A stretch of DNA of 64,000 nucleotides. Source: an uncultured Thalassotalea sp. (GTDB lineage Bacteria; Pseudomonadota; Gammaproteobacteria; Enterobacterales; Alteromonadaceae). Position 1 is the stretch's first letter. Each line of letters starts with the position of its first letter. Shown in pieces: positions 38,633 through 50,207 of the stretch. The notes below the pieces were generated by a model. The model made no database searches. It saw only the letters and a list, made by a program, of their open reading frames with translations, and was not told the DNA's origin. The stretch is from the NCBI GenBank assembly GCA_947502355.1, contig CANMZP010000012.1, positions 59,824 to 123,823 on the forward strand, written 5' to 3'. Position numbers and translations under genes: made by a program.

Positions 38633-39856
38633 TTAACCACCGAAATCATCTAACATGATGTTTTCATCTTCTACACCTAAGTCTTTTAGCATACCAATTA
38701 CGGCCGCGTTCATCATAGGTGGACCACACATGTAATATTCACAATCTTCAGGCGCTTCATGGTCTTTAAGGTATTCATCGTATAACACGTTATGGATGAA
38801 ACCGGTTAAACCTTCCCAGTTATCTTCTGGTTGCGGATCAGATAATGCAACATGCCAATCAAAGTTGTCGTTTGCATCAGCTAAACCATTAAAGTCGTCC
38901 TCGTAGAACATTTCGCGAGATGAACGAGCACCATACCAGAAGCTCATTCTACGATTCGTTTTAAGACGCTTAAGTTGGTCAAAGATATGAGAACGCATTG
39001 GCGCCATACCTGCACCACCACCGATAAAGACCATTTCATTGTCGGTTTCTCTGGCGAAGAACTCACCAAATGGACCTGAGATAGTTACTTTATCACCTGG
39101 CTTAAGGTTGAAAATAAACGATGACATTTTACCTGCTGGTAAATGTAAACGACCCGGAGGCGGCGTAGCAATACGCACGTTTAGCATGATAATGCCTTCT
39201 TCTTCCGGGTAGTTTGCCATTGAGTAAGCACGAAGTGTTTCATCGTCAACTTTAGACTCAACGTCAAAGAAACCAAAACGCTCCCAGTCACCACGATATT
39301 CTTCATCAATATCGAAGTCTGAATATTTAACGTGATGCGCTGGTGCTTCAATTTGAATATATCCACCGGCTTTAAACGGTACCGACTCACCATTTGGAAT
39401 TTTCAGTTTTAATTCTTTAATGAACGTTGCTTTGTTATCGTTAGAGATAACTTCACATTCCCACTTTTGAACACCAAAAATTTCATCTTCAACTTCGATA
39501 TCCATGTCTTGCTTAACAGCAACCTGACAAGATAAACGACAGCCTTCTTTCGCTTCACGCTTGGTAATATGACCCATTTCGGTTGGTAGAATATCACCAC
39601 CACCAGAATGAACATGCACTTTACATTGGCCACATGTACCACCACCACCACACGCAGATGGGATGAAGATACCTTGGTCGGCTAATGCACCTAATAATTT
39701 GCCACCAGCTTGCGTTGTTACCGCCTTCTCTGGGTCATGATTAATCGAAATCGTAATGTCACCTTCTGCTACCAGTTTTGATTTGGCAAAAAGAATGATT
39801 AATACCAATACCGTAACGATTAACGTGAACATTGTTACGCCGAGAACTAATTCCAT
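38633..39856 (-). CDS. nqrF: Na+-translocating NADH:quinone reductase subunit F
   Basis: 407 residues. An N-terminal membrane helix is followed by a 2Fe-2S ferredoxin domain ([10 protein letters not shown] cysteines and a later CRLSCQ), then an FAD/NADH reductase domain ([11 protein letters not shown] for [15 protein letters not shown] for NADH, CGPPMMN near the end). It takes electrons from NADH into the sodium pump. Last gene of nqrABCDEF, 56 bases after nqrE, followed by a terminator. Neither apbE nor nqrM follows, although they often do. Confidence 0.95.
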   Translation of the reverse strand: MELVLGVTMFTLIVTVLVLIILFAKSKLVAEGDITISINHDPEKAVTTQAGGKLLGALADQGIFIPSACGGGGTCGQCKVHVHSGGGDILPTEMGHITKREAKEGCRLSCQVAVKQDMDIEVEDEIFGVQKWECEVISNDNKATFIKELKLKIPNGESVPFKAGGYIQIEAPAHHVKYSDFDIDEEYRGDWERFGFFDVESKVDDETLRAYSMANYPEEEGIIMLNVRIATPPPGRLHLPAGKMSSFIFNLKPGDKVTISGPFGEFFARETDNEMVFIGGGAGMAPMRSHIFDQLKRLKTNRRMSFWYGARSSREMFYEDDFNGLADANDNFDWHVALSDPQPEDNWEGLTGFIHNVLYDEYLKDHEAPEDCEYYMCGPPMMNAAVIGMLKDLGVEDENIMLDDFGG

Positions 39857-39912
39857 CGACTTTTCCTTTGTACTTCTGAGGTTAGGGGCGAGCCCCTAAG
39901 CCTGCGTTAACT

Positions 39913-40536
39913 TTATAACGAGATACCACCAAAAGATAGAAAGCCAAATGCCATCAATCCTGTGGTGATAAACGTAATGCCTAAACCTTTCAAACCATCT
40001 GGTACGTCAGAGTATTTCATTTTTTCACGGATACCCGCTAATAAAACGATGGCTAATGCCCAACCAATACCTGAACCAACACCGTAAACCACACTTTCAG
40101 TGAAAGTTAAGTTTTTAGCTACCATGAATGATACCGCACCGAAGATTGCACAGTTAACTGTGATCAACGGTAGGAAAATACCTAATGCCTGGTATAACGC
40201 AGGGAAGTATTTATCCAGTACCATTTCCAAAATTTGAACCAATGCCGCAATAACACCGATAAACGTAATGAAAGATAAGAAGCTAAGGTCAATAGATTGA
40301 GCTGGATCCGTAATACCCAACAATCCATCTAATGCACCCGGCGACAAAATCGATTGATAAATCACCTGGTTAACCGGTACCGCAATACCAAGTACAACAA
40401 CAACGGCAACACCTAGACCCATTGCAGTTTTTACTTTTTGAGATACGGCTAGGAATGTACACATCCCTAAGAAAAAGCTTAAAGCGATGTTCTCAATGAA
40501 GATCGTTTTAACAAATAAACTTAAATAATGTTCCAT
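39913..40536 (-). CDS. nqrE: Na+-NQR subunit E
   Basis: 207 residues, very hydrophobic with about six membrane helices. The start ([26 protein letters not shown]) and the [11 protein letters not shown] segment match NqrE. With NqrD it forms the membrane core holding an iron centre on conserved cysteines. Five bases follow the nqrD stop. Confidence 0.95.
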   Translation of the reverse strand: MEHYLSLFVKTIFIENIALSFFLGMCTFLAVSQKVKTAMGLGVAVVVVLGIAVPVNQVIYQSILSPGALDGLLGITDPAQSIDLSFLSFITFIGVIAALVQILEMVLDKYFPALYQALGIFLPLITVNCAIFGAVSFMVAKNLTFTESVVYGVGSGIGWALAIVLLAGIREKMKYSDVPDGLKGLGITFITTGLMAFGFLSFGGISL

Positions 40537-40541
40537 CAGTA

Positions 40542-41168
40542 CTAGTCCTTCTCAACCTGATCTGGTTTAAATTGACGGATAATCCAGATAATAAAGCCAA
40601 TGATGAAGAATGAACTAAATGGTAATACAAGAAGACCATTCGCTTGATACCAACCATCATTTTGGATAAGCGGTAGAATTTCGATACCAAACAACGTACC
40701 AAAACCAAACAACTCACGTACAAACGCAACAAGCATAAGGATTAAACCGTAACCTAAACCGTTACCGATACCATCCATAAAGCTTACTACAGGCTTTTCT
40801 TTCATCGCGAACGCTTCAGCACGGCCCATTACAATACAGTTGGTAATGATTAAGCCGACGAATACCGAAAGCTCTTTCGATAATTGATATGAAAAGGCTT
40901 TTAACACCTGATCCACCACAATTACCAATGAGGCAATAATCGCCATTTGCACAATGATACGTACACTTGATGGAATATGATTACGAATAATCGAAATAAA
41001 TAAGTTTGAGAATGCGGTAACCACTACAACGGCAATGGTCATAACCAAGGCGTTTTGCATTGAACTGGTAACAGCAAGCGCAGAACAAATACCTAGTACT
41101 TGTAGAGCAATTGGGTTGTTATCAACGATTGGGTTGGTAACTACCTTTTTAAAGCTAACATCACTCAT
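40542..41168 (-). CDS. nqrD: Na+-NQR subunit D
   Basis: 208 residues, about six membrane helices, with [17 protein letters not shown] and [17 protein letters not shown] typical of NqrD. Paralogous to NqrE. Its ATG overlaps the nqrC stop by one base, consistent with coupled translation. Confidence 0.95.
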   Translation of the reverse strand: MSDVSFKKVVTNPIVDNNPIALQVLGICSALAVTSSMQNALVMTIAVVVVTAFSNLFISIIRNHIPSSVRIIVQMAIIASLVIVVDQVLKAFSYQLSKELSVFVGLIITNCIVMGRAEAFAMKEKPVVSFMDGIGNGLGYGLILMLVAFVRELFGFGTLFGIEILPLIQNDGWYQANGLLVLPFSSFFIIGFIIWIIRQFKPDQVEKD

Positions 41169-41938
41169 TAGTTAAGGCCTCCATTGCGAAATTTATTAAT
41201 GAAAGGACCGTAGCCCTCTTCACCTAGCCAGAAATGGATAGTTTTCTCAACACCGACACTCGTTAGTGTAGCACCAGAAAGACCATCTACACCGTGCACA
41301 TCACCGGCCTTTGCAGGACCTTTAGTGATTTTAATGGCAAGATTATTTTGCTCATCAAATATTTTTTTGCCCGGCCATAATGCTTTCCATTTCGGATTTA
41401 GTACTTCAGCACCAAGTCCCGGAGTTTCCTTATGTTCAGCATAAACAACACTTTTTACGGTGTTTAAATCTGTTTCTAAACCAACGAAGCCTGACATCAA
41501 GTCCCATAAGCCCATACCGATAATTGGTAGGATCACCGTTTCAACCTGACCTTGGTCGTTCTTAATAAGGTAAACAACAGACTCATTTGCGCGGCGGTTA
41601 ATGCCGGCAATATCGTTCGCAGGTTTTGATGATTTGTTCACATCACGAGCATCACGACGCTCGTCAAATGCAGCAGGGTCACCATCAACAAACTCACCTG
41701 AGTTCAAGTCGATCATTTTAGCATCTACGAATTTCTCGTAAGTACCTACAACATCTTTACCTGCAACTTCGAGTAAGCCTGCAGCTTCTAAAATTTTGGT
41801 TTGTTGATCAAGTAGTTTATTGGCTTTTTGTAAAGGCTTTAGCTGTACCGCAGAAAACGATACTAATGCTGCACAAACTAAACAAACTGCCGCTACAAAG
41901 CCAACCGTTTTACCGAAACTTTCTTTTTTATTAGACAT
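41168..41938 (-). CDS. nqrC: Na+-NQR subunit C
   Basis: 256 residues. An N-terminal membrane helix (about 10-30) anchors a periplasmic domain. The flavinylation motif [10 protein letters not shown] near the C-terminus provides the threonine that carries covalent FMN, which needs the ApbE transferase (not in this window). Overlaps nqrB by 8 bases. Confidence 0.95.
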   Translation of the reverse strand: MSNKKESFGKTVGFVAAVCLVCAALVSFSAVQLKPLQKANKLLDQQTKILEAAGLLEVAGKDVVGTYEKFVDAKMIDLNSGEFVDGDPAAFDERRDARDVNKSSKPANDIAGINRRANESVVYLIKNDQGQVETVILPIIGMGLWDLMSGFVGLETDLNTVKSVVYAEHKETPGLGAEVLNPKWKALWPGKKIFDEQNNLAIKITKGPAKAGDVHGVDGLSGATLTSVGVEKTIHFWLGEEGYGPFINKFRNGGLN

Positions 41939-43142
41939 TACGTGCTAGCCTCCGTTTGATGTTTGCCTGAACCACAAAGTAGTCGAAAAGAGGAGCAAAC
42001 AAGTTGGCAAATAAAATCGCTAACATCATACCTTCAGGGAAGGCAGGGTTAACCACACGAATCAATACCGCCATAGCACCAACTAAAGCACCAAACCAGT
42101 ATTTACCTGTATTGGTAAAAGCTGCTGATACAGGGTCTGTTGCCATAAACATCATACCGAATGCAAAACCACCAACAACTAAGTGCCAGTACCAAGGCAT
42201 TGCAAATAATGCATTCGTTTCGCTACCAATCATGTTAAACAAGAATGAGGTAACAATCATACCAGCCATAACACCGGTAATAATACGCCATGAAGCAACT
42301 TGCTTATACATGATGAATGCACCACCAAGTAAAATACAAAGCGTTGAAACTTCACCCATAGAACCAGGGATATAACCTAGGAAAGCATTCCACCAATCGG
42401 CATTTAAGCTGTAGTCAATTGAACCAACCGATGCTAATGCACCTTCAGCTAAAGGCGTTGCACCCGTGAAACCGTCAACAGCAACCCATACAGAGTCACC
42501 AGAGATTTGCGCAGGATAGGCAAAGAATAAGAATGCACGACCCGCAAGCGCTGGGTTCAAGAAGTTTTTACCGGTACCGCCAAAGATTTCTTTGGCAACA
42601 ACCGTACCAAAGGTAATACCTAATGCAACCTGCCATAAAGGAATCGTTGCTGGCATAATTAAGGCGAATAAAATAGAGGTAACAAAGAAACCTTCGTTAA
42701 CTTCATGATTACGCACTGCAGCAAATAATACTTCCCACATACCACCAACGGCAAACGTTACCGCGTAGATTGGCAAGAAGAACATAGCGCCATAGAACAT
42801 CATCATCATCCAGCTTGCGCCTTCGCCCAAACTACCACCTAACCAGGTGAATAGGTGAGCTTGCCACATATCTGGCGTTGCAAAACCCGCTAATACCGCT
42901 TCGTTTGCTTGGAAACCAATGTTGTACATACCCCAGAACATCGCCGGGAATACAGCAAAGAATACAGTGATCATAACGGCTTTAAGATCAATGCCGTCAC
43001 GAATGTGAGTTTTACCCTTGGTTACATAACCAGGTGTAAATAAGCCCGTAGCAACGGCTTCGTATAGAGCAAACCATTTCTCGTGCTTACCGCCTTTTTC
43101 AAAATGCGGTTCGATATCTTCAATAAACTTTTTCAAGCCCAT
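41931..43142 (-). CDS. nqrB: Na+-NQR subunit B
   Basis: 403 residues with about ten membrane helices. The segment [12 protein letters not shown] holds the threonine for covalent FMN. NqrB is the main sodium-channel and quinone-site subunit. Two bases separate it from nqrA, and it overlaps nqrC. Confidence 0.95.
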   Translation of the reverse strand: MGLKKFIEDIEPHFEKGGKHEKWFALYEAVATGLFTPGYVTKGKTHIRDGIDLKAVMITVFFAVFPAMFWGMYNIGFQANEAVLAGFATPDMWQAHLFTWLGGSLGEGASWMMMMFYGAMFFLPIYAVTFAVGGMWEVLFAAVRNHEVNEGFFVTSILFALIMPATIPLWQVALGITFGTVVAKEIFGGTGKNFLNPALAGRAFLFFAYPAQISGDSVWVAVDGFTGATPLAEGALASVGSIDYSLNADWWNAFLGYIPGSMGEVSTLCILLGGAFIMYKQVASWRIITGVMAGMIVTSFLFNMIGSETNALFAMPWYWHLVVGGFAFGMMFMATDPVSAAFTNTGKYWFGALVGAMAVLIRVVNPAFPEGMMLAILFANLFAPLFDYFVVQANIKRRLARNV

Positions 43143-43144
43143 GA

Positions 43145-44479
43145 CTAACCTTCCTTTTCAATAATGGTTAGGCAATCACGTAGGATAACGCCATAGTCGG
43201 TTTTACCCGGACATACAAAAGTACATAAAGCCAAATCTTCTTCATCTAGCTCTAATGCACCTAACTCTTGTGCACCATCAGTGTCGTACGAACATAAGTC
43301 ACGTAATAACACCGTTGGTAAAATATCTAATGGCATCACACGTTCAAAGTTGCCAATTGGAACCATTGCACGAACACTACCGTTAGTCGTGGTGGTCATT
43401 GGGAATAACTTGTTACCGAATAAGTGCGACAACATCACACGGGTAACTGAGAACTTGTGAGGTGCAGGCAATAAGTAACCTAAGAAGTCTTTATCACGAC
43501 CTTCTAGTAATGCACAAACTTGTACATGGTAACGACCTAAATAAGCGTGAACGCTTTTCGCCGTTGTACCTAGAAGTGGTGAACCAGAAATCAATCGAAC
43601 TTCGCCGTCAATGGTTTCGTTCGAAGCCAGCTCTTCAATATTGGCACCTAATACGGTACGTACCAAACGAGGTTCTTTAGCTGCAGGACCGGCAAGAGCC
43701 ACAACGCGATTTGAGTCAAGCTTACCTGTGGTAAATAAAGTACCTACCGCGATAACATCTTGATAACCGATGTGCCAAACAACACGAGTTAATGATGCAG
43801 GCGCGAGGTTATGGATATGCGTACCAACTAAGCCAGCTGGGTGTGGGCCTTTAAATTCGTTAACTGTCGCATTGCCAGTTGGAATGTTAGCGCCCGGTGC
43901 TTTTGATACAAACACATTACCCGAGGTTAATGCCGATAATACCTTAAGACCATTCTCGAAAGCTTCGCTTTGCTCATTAATGATCACTTCAGGGTTAGCC
44001 GCTAATGGATTGGTATCCATTGCACTAACAAAAATATGCGCGGCTTCGCTACCTAAGGCAGGAATTTTGCTGAATGGGCGAGTACGTAACGCAGCCCATA
44101 AACCTGAGTTAACAAGGTTTAACTCAACATCTTCACGTGAAAGTGAAGCAAGCTGGTCACTTGGGTAAGCGTTAAATGTTTCTTCTTCATCGCCATCGAC
44201 TTCGATAACAACTGATTGCAAAACACGCTTTTCACCACGGTTAATTTCTTTTACAACACCGGCAGATGAGGCTGTGAATTTTACGCCAGGGTTTTTCTTG
44301 TCTTCAAACAAGGCCTGACCTTTTTTGACACGGTCACCAGCTCTAACGAACATGGTTGGACGCATCCCCACAAACTCTTCTCCAAGGGTTGCAACTGTTT
44401 TGACGGCTACGCCATCATGGATTACTTGCTTGGGGCTACCTGCAACAGGTACATCCAATCCTTTTTTTATTGTAATCAT
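43145..44479 (-). CDS. nqrA: Na+-NQR subunit A
   Basis: About 444 residues, soluble and cytoplasmic-facing, first gene of the operon. I chose the ATG at 44479 so that the protein begins [16 protein letters not shown], the usual NqrA start; an ATG four codons earlier also exists. No strong ribosome site is visible for either. Confidence 0.94.
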   Translation of the reverse strand: MITIKKGLDVPVAGSPKQVIHDGVAVKTVATLGEEFVGMRPTMFVRAGDRVKKGQALFEDKKNPGVKFTASSAGVVKEINRGEKRVLQSVVIEVDGDEEETFNAYPSDQLASLSREDVELNLVNSGLWAALRTRPFSKIPALGSEAAHIFVSAMDTNPLAANPEVIINEQSEAFENGLKVLSALTSGNVFVSKAPGANIPTGNATVNEFKGPHPAGLVGTHIHNLAPASLTRVVWHIGYQDVIAVGTLFTTGKLDSNRVVALAGPAAKEPRLVRTVLGANIEELASNETIDGEVRLISGSPLLGTTAKSVHAYLGRYHVQVCALLEGRDKDFLGYLLPAPHKFSVTRVMLSHLFGNKLFPMTTTTNGSVRAMVPIGNFERVMPLDILPTVLLRDLCSYDTDGAQELGALELDEEDLALCTFVCPGKTDYGVILRDCLTIIEKEG

Positions 44480-44767
44480 AAACACATGCACTACTTTTAA
44501 ATGGGAGTAATTAAAATTAAAGATTGCTCTTAAATTTCGTGTTTCTCATCGAAAAACATTCATTGAATATTTTTTAAACAGATGAGAGGTAGAGTTATTT
44601 TTCTGCGCGAATTTTAGCACACAACTCCGAACTAATTCCACTAAAGGTCGACACAATAAGTTACATTTTAGAGATTTTTTCAGGGTTTAGTTAATTTTTT
44701 GTAGAAGAGTGTAGAAAAAACCTGCAAGAAGTTAGGGGTAATTAGAATAGGATTTTTGCAGATGAAA
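44480..44767. other. Region upstream of nqrA
   Basis: About 290 bases between nqrA and the hairpin after fabV. It should contain the nqr promoter, but I cannot point to a reliable -35/-10 pair. No gene seen. Confidence 0.4.
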
Positions 44768-44796
44768 TTACGCCTCACTGGTTCAGTAAGGCGTAA
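44768..44796 (-). terminator. Hairpin after fabV
   Basis: TTACGCCT.ACTG pairs with CAGT.AGGCGTAA around a 3-base loop; stable but without a strong T run. Confidence 0.55.
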
Positions 44797-44815
44797 GTAA
44801 ATACATGTTACGAAG

Positions 44816-46006
44816 TTATAACATGTTATTAATGTTCGCTATCGGGCTCACATCGGCATCGTAATCAACACCATCGACTTCAAAGCCGAATAAACGCAAG
44901 AACTCATTGTGGTAACCGACATAGTCAGTGAACTCATCAATGTTATCCGTATCGACGGCATTCCAAATATCGGTAACACGATCCTGAACATTGTCTTCAA
45001 GCTCTTTGTGGTTTTGCATAATGCGGTTTTGCTCATCAAGATTACGGACACTATTGTATAAATTGTCACGGAACAAACCTTGAATTTGCTGGATAGGACC
45101 TTCGTAGGTACCATCGGCTTTCATCACTTTAAATAGCGACGAAATGTACAATGGCATAATCGGAATGGCAGAGCTTGCTTGTGTAACAACGGCATTTAAA
45201 GACGTTACAAATGCTTCGCCATTAATAGCGTCTGTCGTTTTACGAATTTCGATTGCCGCACGGTCAAGATCTTCTTTGGCACGACCAATCGTCGCTTTAC
45301 CGTATAGTGGCCAAGTCAGTTTTTTACCAATGTAGGTGTATGCAACGGTTTTGCAGTTTTCAGATAATACGCCAGCATCGCTTAACGCACTCATCCACAA
45401 TTCCCAGTCTTCACCGCCCATGACTTTAATGGTACCGGCAATTTCATCGTCTGATGCGGGCTCTACATCCACAGTTTCAATAACACGCTTTGAGGTGTTT
45501 AAACTCTTGGTGCTAAAACCGTCACCAATTGGCTTTAATGCCGAAGCGTAAACTTCACCAGAATCTGGATCAGTACGACGAGGTGAAGCTAATGAATAAA
45601 CAACTAGGTCTACTTGACCTAAGTCTTCTTTGATTGCGGCAATGGCTTTGGCTTTAATTTCGTGAGAAAACGCATCGCCATTGATGTTTTTCGCATATAA
45701 ACCTTCTGCTTCTGCGGCCTTTTGGAATGCTGCTGTATTGTACCAACCCGCAGAGCCCGTGCGCTTTTCAGTCGGCTCTTTTTCGAAGAATACACCTAAG
45801 GTTTTAGCATCATTACCAAATGCAGCGGTAATACGTGAAGCTAAGCCGTAACCAGTAGAAGCACCAATAACCAATACATTTTTTGGTTTTTGTGTCGCTT
45901 GTGGTTGCGATTTAACGTATGCGATTTGTTCATTTACATGAGCTTCACAGCCAGTCGGATGGGCATTAGTACAAATAAATCCACGAATTTTTGGTTTGAT
46001 AACCAT
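44816..46006 (-). CDS. fabV: FabV-type enoyl-ACP/CoA reductase (NADH)
   Basis: 396 residues, the normal FabV length. Start MVIKPKIRGFICTNAHPTGC, an NAD-binding loop VLVIGASTGYGLASR, and the catalytic Tyr-x8-Lys motif YGKATIGRAK with Tyr at residue 235 and Lys at 244. It reduces the enoyl intermediate in fatty-acid synthesis and belongs to the triclosan-insensitive type. Single gene. Confidence 0.95.
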   Translation of the reverse strand: MVIKPKIRGFICTNAHPTGCEAHVNEQIAYVKSQPQATQKPKNVLVIGASTGYGLASRITAAFGNDAKTLGVFFEKEPTEKRTGSAGWYNTAAFQKAAEAEGLYAKNINGDAFSHEIKAKAIAAIKEDLGQVDLVVYSLASPRRTDPDSGEVYASALKPIGDGFSTKSLNTSKRVIETVDVEPASDDEIAGTIKVMGGEDWELWMSALSDAGVLSENCKTVAYTYIGKKLTWPLYGKATIGRAKEDLDRAAIEIRKTTDAINGEAFVTSLNAVVTQASSAIPIMPLYISSLFKVMKADGTYEGPIQQIQGLFRDNLYNSVRNLDEQNRIMQNHKELEDNVQDRVTDIWNAVDTDNIDEFTDYVGYHNEFLRLFGFEVDGVDYDADVSPIANINNML

Positions 46007-46235
46007 AATAAAACCTTTAATTTTGTTAACTTTACGGTCGGTTCTAAGGCAAAAGCGAGGTTTTACCTTATGCCGAGATTATTTTAGTGGCGCTATTCTA
46101 CATAACATTTATCCATTATGTGATCAGAGCAGCTGTATTTTTTGCATTTTATTTGCTTATTTGCTTAATTTCAGCGCTAAGTTATTGCCATTTGTGCAAA
46201 TTGCACTCACAAAACTTGAACCCAAGACAGTATTT

Positions 46236-47330
46236 CTAACGATTATTTAAATACGCCTGCTCGGTTAATTCATGATACGGTTTTATGGAATCATAAAACG
46301 TTTTGTACGACTGCCATACTTCGTTAATGGTACCGGAGTCATCTTCGGCGGCCATTTTTTCAATCACCTCAAGACTAATTTGTTTAAACTGTGCCATTAA
46401 CTCTGGCGGGAAAGCGCGCAACTGCACATTGTGCTTCTCCAACAAAATGGCTAAATTAGCACTGTTTTTTGCCGTATATTCATCAATGGTGTTGGCATGA
46501 GCAGACTTAGCTGCGGTTAAGACGATGGCTTGCAAGTCTTTTGGCAATTCATTAAAGGCTTGTTCATTAATTAAAAACTCTAAATTAGCCGAAGGCTCTT
46601 GCCAACCCGAATGATAATAATAAGTTGCGGCATCATTAAAACCAAAAGCCAAATCATTATAAGGCCCGACCCACTCGGCCGCATCAAGAGCACCACTTTG
46701 CAGGGATGAAAATATTTCACCGCCCGGCATGTTTACCGGCAAACCACCAGCGGCTTTAAAGACTTCACCACCAATGCCACCCACTCGCATTTTCAGACCT
46801 TGTAAATCGTCTAGTGAGTTCACTTCTTTATTAAACCATCCCGCAAATTGCAATCCGGTATTACCGCCAGCAAGCGGAATGATCCCATAAGGTTTATAAA
46901 GTTTTTGCCAAAGCTCTAGACCACCACCGTAATGCAACCAAGCATTCGTTTCTTGGGCGTTCATACCAAAAGGTACTGCCGTAAAGAACGAACTGGCTGG
47001 AATTTTTCCTTTCCAGTAATAAGCCGCACTATGACCCATTTGCGCAGTACCAGAAAGTACGGTATCGAACACTTCAAAACCCGGCACCATTTCACCGGCG
47101 CCATACACTTTAATTTTTAAGCGGCCACCACTCATATCATTCACTAATGAAGCAAATACTTCAGGGGTTTGGCCAAGGCCTGGAAAGTTCTTTGGCCAGG
47201 AAGTCACCAAATTCCATTTAAAGGTTTGTGTGTCCTGCTTGGCCACTTGCTGGCTTTGTTTTTCGCCACACCCGGTTATAAATGCACCTGATAAGGCGAC
47301 AAGTAAAACTGTTTTTATAATATTTTTCAT
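46236..47330 (-). CDS. TRAP transporter substrate-binding lipoprotein, DctP/TakP-like
   Basis: 364 residues with a lipoprotein signal (ITGC), then FKWNLVTSWPKNFPG and the strongly conserved GAGEMVPGFEVFDTV, SAAYYWKGK, GLKMRVGGIGGEVFKAAGG and DAAEWVGPYNDL segments. These resemble the alpha-keto acid (TakP) group, which binds a carboxylate through a conserved arginine and a cation. It delivers an organic acid to the DctQM permease encoded upstream in the same operon. Confidence 0.88.
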   Translation of the reverse strand: MKNIIKTVLLVALSGAFITGCGEKQSQQVAKQDTQTFKWNLVTSWPKNFPGLGQTPEVFASLVNDMSGGRLKIKVYGAGEMVPGFEVFDTVLSGTAQMGHSAAYYWKGKIPASSFFTAVPFGMNAQETNAWLHYGGGLELWQKLYKPYGIIPLAGGNTGLQFAGWFNKEVNSLDDLQGLKMRVGGIGGEVFKAAGGLPVNMPGGEIFSSLQSGALDAAEWVGPYNDLAFGFNDAATYYYHSGWQEPSANLEFLINEQAFNELPKDLQAIVLTAAKSAHANTIDEYTAKNSANLAILLEKHNVQLRAFPPELMAQFKQISLEVIEKMAAEDDSGTINEVWQSYKTFYDSIKPYHELTEQAYLNNR

Positions 47331-47368
47331 TTCACACCTTTTTATCTAAAACTTTTAACTGTAGCTTT

Positions 47369-48766
47369 TTATCCGTAAATTTGTTCTGGTAACCAAGTAA
47401 CTAGGCCAGGCCAAATGGCAATGGCCAGAATTAATATGAGTTGCATGATAATAAATGGAATAACCCCTTTGTAGATCTGTGCCGTACTTACCACTTTATC
47501 GGCAACACCACGCAAATAAAACAGTGCAAAACCAAATGGTGGCGTAAGGAATGAAGTTTGTAAGTTCACTGCGATTAAGATCCCCAACCAGATAGGATCA
47601 ACGCCCATCATAAATAAAACAGGCGCAACAATGGGGACAACAACAAAGGTGATTTCAATAAAGTCGAGTATAAAACCCAGCACAAATATCACCAGCATGA
47701 CCACAAATAACGCCCCAAACATGCCGCCAGGAATGGACTGAAAAAGCTCTAAAATAAGGTCTTCGCCGCCCAAACCTCTAAAGACTAATGAAAATAAACT
47801 TGCCCCAAGTAGAATCAAAAACACCATAGACGTCACCTTTACGGTTGTTTCCATCACGTATTTGATATTGGCAATCGTTAGTTGTCTCTGCACGGTTGCC
47901 AGCACGAGTGCGCCCATAGCGCCAACCCCTGCCGCCTCTGTTGGGGTGGCAAACCCAGCCAATATAGAGCCAAGTACCAAGACAATTAACAAAATGGGGG
48001 GCATTAGCGAGGTGATAAGTAGCGACCAGGACAGCTTTTTGTTCGGCTCTTCTTTGCCTTCTACCCTGCCCTCAGCTTTACCGTCTTTTGCTTTAACCGT
48101 TGGGTTTAATAGGGTATAGCCAACCACATAGGTTATGTACAAACCAACTAATAACAACCCCGGAATGATTGCCCCAGCGAATAGGTCACCTACCGTTAAA
48201 GGGTCAGGATTAAAGTTGCCCATATCCAATTGGGCTCTTTGGTATGCATTTGATAACACATCCCCCAATAACACCAAGGCAATCGAGGGGGGAATGATTT
48301 GCCCTAACGTGCCTGTTGCACAAATAATGCCACTTGAGAATTCTCCGCTATAGCCTTTTTTAAGCATCGAGGGCAGCGATAACAGGCCCATGGTCACAAC
48401 GGTAGCACCGACAATGCCGGTACTCGCCGCGAGCATCATGCCAACAATAATAACGGATACCGCTAAACCGCCATGAAAACGACCAAACAGCAACGCCATG
48501 GTGGTTAACAAGTTTTCAGCAATTTTAGCCCGTTCAAGCACCACGCCCATAAAGACAAAGAGCGGTACGGCCAACAGGGTTTGATTGGTTAATATGCCAT
48601 AAAAACGACTGGGCAAAGCGGTTAAAAAGCTTTGTTCAAAATTGCCCGTAAGGATCCCTATCCCGGCAAAAGCTAACGCGGTTCCAGCTAGGGAAAATGC
48701 CACAGGATAGCCGAGTAACAGCACAACACAAACACAGGCAAACATGACTAAAGCAAGGTACTCCAT
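47369..48766 (-). CDS. dctM: TRAP transporter large permease (DctM)
   Basis: 465 residues with about 12 membrane helices and a DctM-type pattern (VPLFVFMGVVLERAKIAENLL, SGIICATGTLGQIIPPSIALVLLGD, LTPPFGFALFYL). It exchanges sodium for substrate. Its ATG overlaps the dctQ stop by one base. Confidence 0.92.
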   Translation of the reverse strand: MEYLALVMFACVCVVLLLGYPVAFSLAGTALAFAGIGILTGNFEQSFLTALPSRFYGILTNQTLLAVPLFVFMGVVLERAKIAENLLTTMALLFGRFHGGLAVSVIIVGMMLAASTGIVGATVVTMGLLSLPSMLKKGYSGEFSSGIICATGTLGQIIPPSIALVLLGDVLSNAYQRAQLDMGNFNPDPLTVGDLFAGAIIPGLLLVGLYITYVVGYTLLNPTVKAKDGKAEGRVEGKEEPNKKLSWSLLITSLMPPILLIVLVLGSILAGFATPTEAAGVGAMGALVLATVQRQLTIANIKYVMETTVKVTSMVFLILLGASLFSLVFRGLGGEDLILELFQSIPGGMFGALFVVMLVIFVLGFILDFIEITFVVVPIVAPVLFMMGVDPIWLGILIAVNLQTSFLTPPFGFALFYLRGVADKVVSTAQIYKGVIPFIIMQLILILAIAIWPGLVTWLPEQIYG

Positions 48767-49308
48767 TACTTAGCCTCCTTGGTGTTAAGTAGCGTCAAAA
48801 TATTACGACCAATTTCACCAAGCCCCTGCAACCCCAGTGCGAGCACCAGCATTATTATCATGCTCTTATTTAAATATACAAAGGGTAATCCGCCAGGCTC
48901 TTTTGAGTTTTCCATGATTTTCCAAGACAGCAATACGTAATCAATACTGACCCAAAATATAAAAATGACAATCGGAAAGAGTAGAAATACGGTGCCGAGC
49001 AGGTTTACCAACGCTTTGCTTCGTTCGCTAAAGCGTTGATAAAAAATATCAACCCGAACATGCTCATCATGCTTTAGGGTATAGCCAGCACCCAACATAA
49101 ATATGAGGCCATGGAAATACAGCACGGACTCTTGCATCGACACCCAGCCGACACCAAAACCATAACGTAGAACAACAATCGTAAAGGTTAGTAAAACAAT
49201 GGCGAGTGTCGCCCATGAAATGGCTTTACCAGTCCATTCGGTTAACAAGTCTATGCCATGAACGAACCGTTTAATAAAAGAAAATAAGCTTAGCCGAGAC
49301 AAAACCAT
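48766..49308 (-). CDS. dctQ: TRAP transporter small permease (DctQ)
   Basis: About 180 residues with four membrane helices. I chose the ATG at 49308, which has an AGGGG site five bases upstream; a GTG eight codons earlier is the alternative. The HGLIFMLGAGYTLKHDEHVRVDIFYQRF segment is typical of this subunit. First gene of the TRAP operon. Confidence 0.88.
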   Translation of the reverse strand: MVLSRLSLFSFIKRFVHGIDLLTEWTGKAISWATLAIVLLTFTIVVLRYGFGVGWVSMQESVLYFHGLIFMLGAGYTLKHDEHVRVDIFYQRFSERSKALVNLLGTVFLLFPIVIFIFWVSIDYVLLSWKIMENSKEPGGLPFVYLNKSMIIMLVLALGLQGLGEIGRNILTLLNTKEAK

Positions 49309-49486
49309 AGTACCCCTAAAATCATACTTCACAGCTCACTGTTCACCCCATTGAAAAACGTTGATGTTTTGCACATACATCAACTTAGTGAGGTCAAAAT
49401 AAAGGAATGACAGCGAGTGTTAATTTATTGTTATTTTTCTTTATTGATAACAGAAAAGATGGGCACTGTTAAGAGTGAATGGAAAT

Positions 49487-49519
49487 TATCTTTGTTATTT
49501 CGTTGAAATAACAAAGATA
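49487..49519. terminator. Perfect 15-bp inverted repeat after bolA
   Basis: TATCTTTGTTATTTC and GAAATAACAAAGATA pair perfectly around GTT, 12 bases after the bolA stop. It could be a terminator or an operator for the TRAP operon, whose start lies about 180 bases further. Confidence 0.55.
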
Positions 49520-49530
49520 TTGGCTTTGAA

Positions 49531-49842
49531 TTAGTTTTTACCCATGCAATTTGGTGAATTAGGGACTTGATTGGCGTTTTGCATTTGCCATTGTTCAGGC
49601 GTGTAAGTATGCATAGCAAGCGCATGTATTTGATTGGCAAGCTCTTCGGCCAAAATTGAATTTACCATGCGATGGCGAGCTATCAATCTTAAGCCATCAA
49701 ATTTTTCGCTTACGATCACAAGCTTAAAATGCGACTCACTACCGGTGGGTACATTATGCATATAGCTTTCATTTTTTACTTGTAGGTATAAAGGTGCTAA
49801 CTCTTCTGTTAGCTTGGTATTTATTGAGTTTTCTACCGTCAT
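49531..49842 (-). CDS. bolA: BolA-family protein
   Basis: 103 residues. The BolA fold is seen in [23 protein letters not shown] and the [14 protein letters not shown] end. BolA proteins work with monothiol glutaredoxins in iron-sulfur handling and affect cell shape and biofilm genes. It lies near yajG and ampG, as in E. coli. Confidence 0.9.
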   Translation of the reverse strand: MTVENSINTKLTEELAPLYLQVKNESYMHNVPTGSESHFKLVIVSEKFDGLRLIARHRMVNSILAEELANQIHALAMHTYTPEQWQMQNANQVPNSPNCMGKN

Positions 49843-50207
49843 GTCACATCCCTAGTGTTTACTACTTATTCATATTGTAAAAGTAAATTGCCTTTGCCAC
49901 CACTATTTTAAGGCTTTTGCTTAAAAACAACGAGCAATTGTATAAAATTAAAACGCTTGCAACCCCTACTTCTTAGTCCGTATAAATCTTGATTTACTCA
50001 TGTTGTGAAAGAGCCCCTAGACGGCTTGCCTGTTAAATTCTTGTTTCAAAACGTTACTCCCTCTAGAGAATATGCCTCAACTTTGCGATAATGCTGAGCT
50101 AATACACCTGTAAAGACTCCTTAACCTTGATTCTAAGTGGCTTAAAAAGCCGCTTTCAGGTGCGATGGCGTAATACCAAGTGCAATATAAAATGATTAAG
50201 AGAGAAC
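49843..50207. other. Intergenic region between bolA and rlmG
   Basis: About 365 bases between divergent genes. AGTGGCTT/AAGCCGCT forms a short hairpin around 50136-50155 in the rlmG leader. No gene or repeat otherwise. Confidence 0.4.

Noticed and set aside
49431..49640. 69-codon open frame (-) overlapping bolA
   Set aside because: It overlaps the bolA coding sequence in another frame and has no ribosome site.
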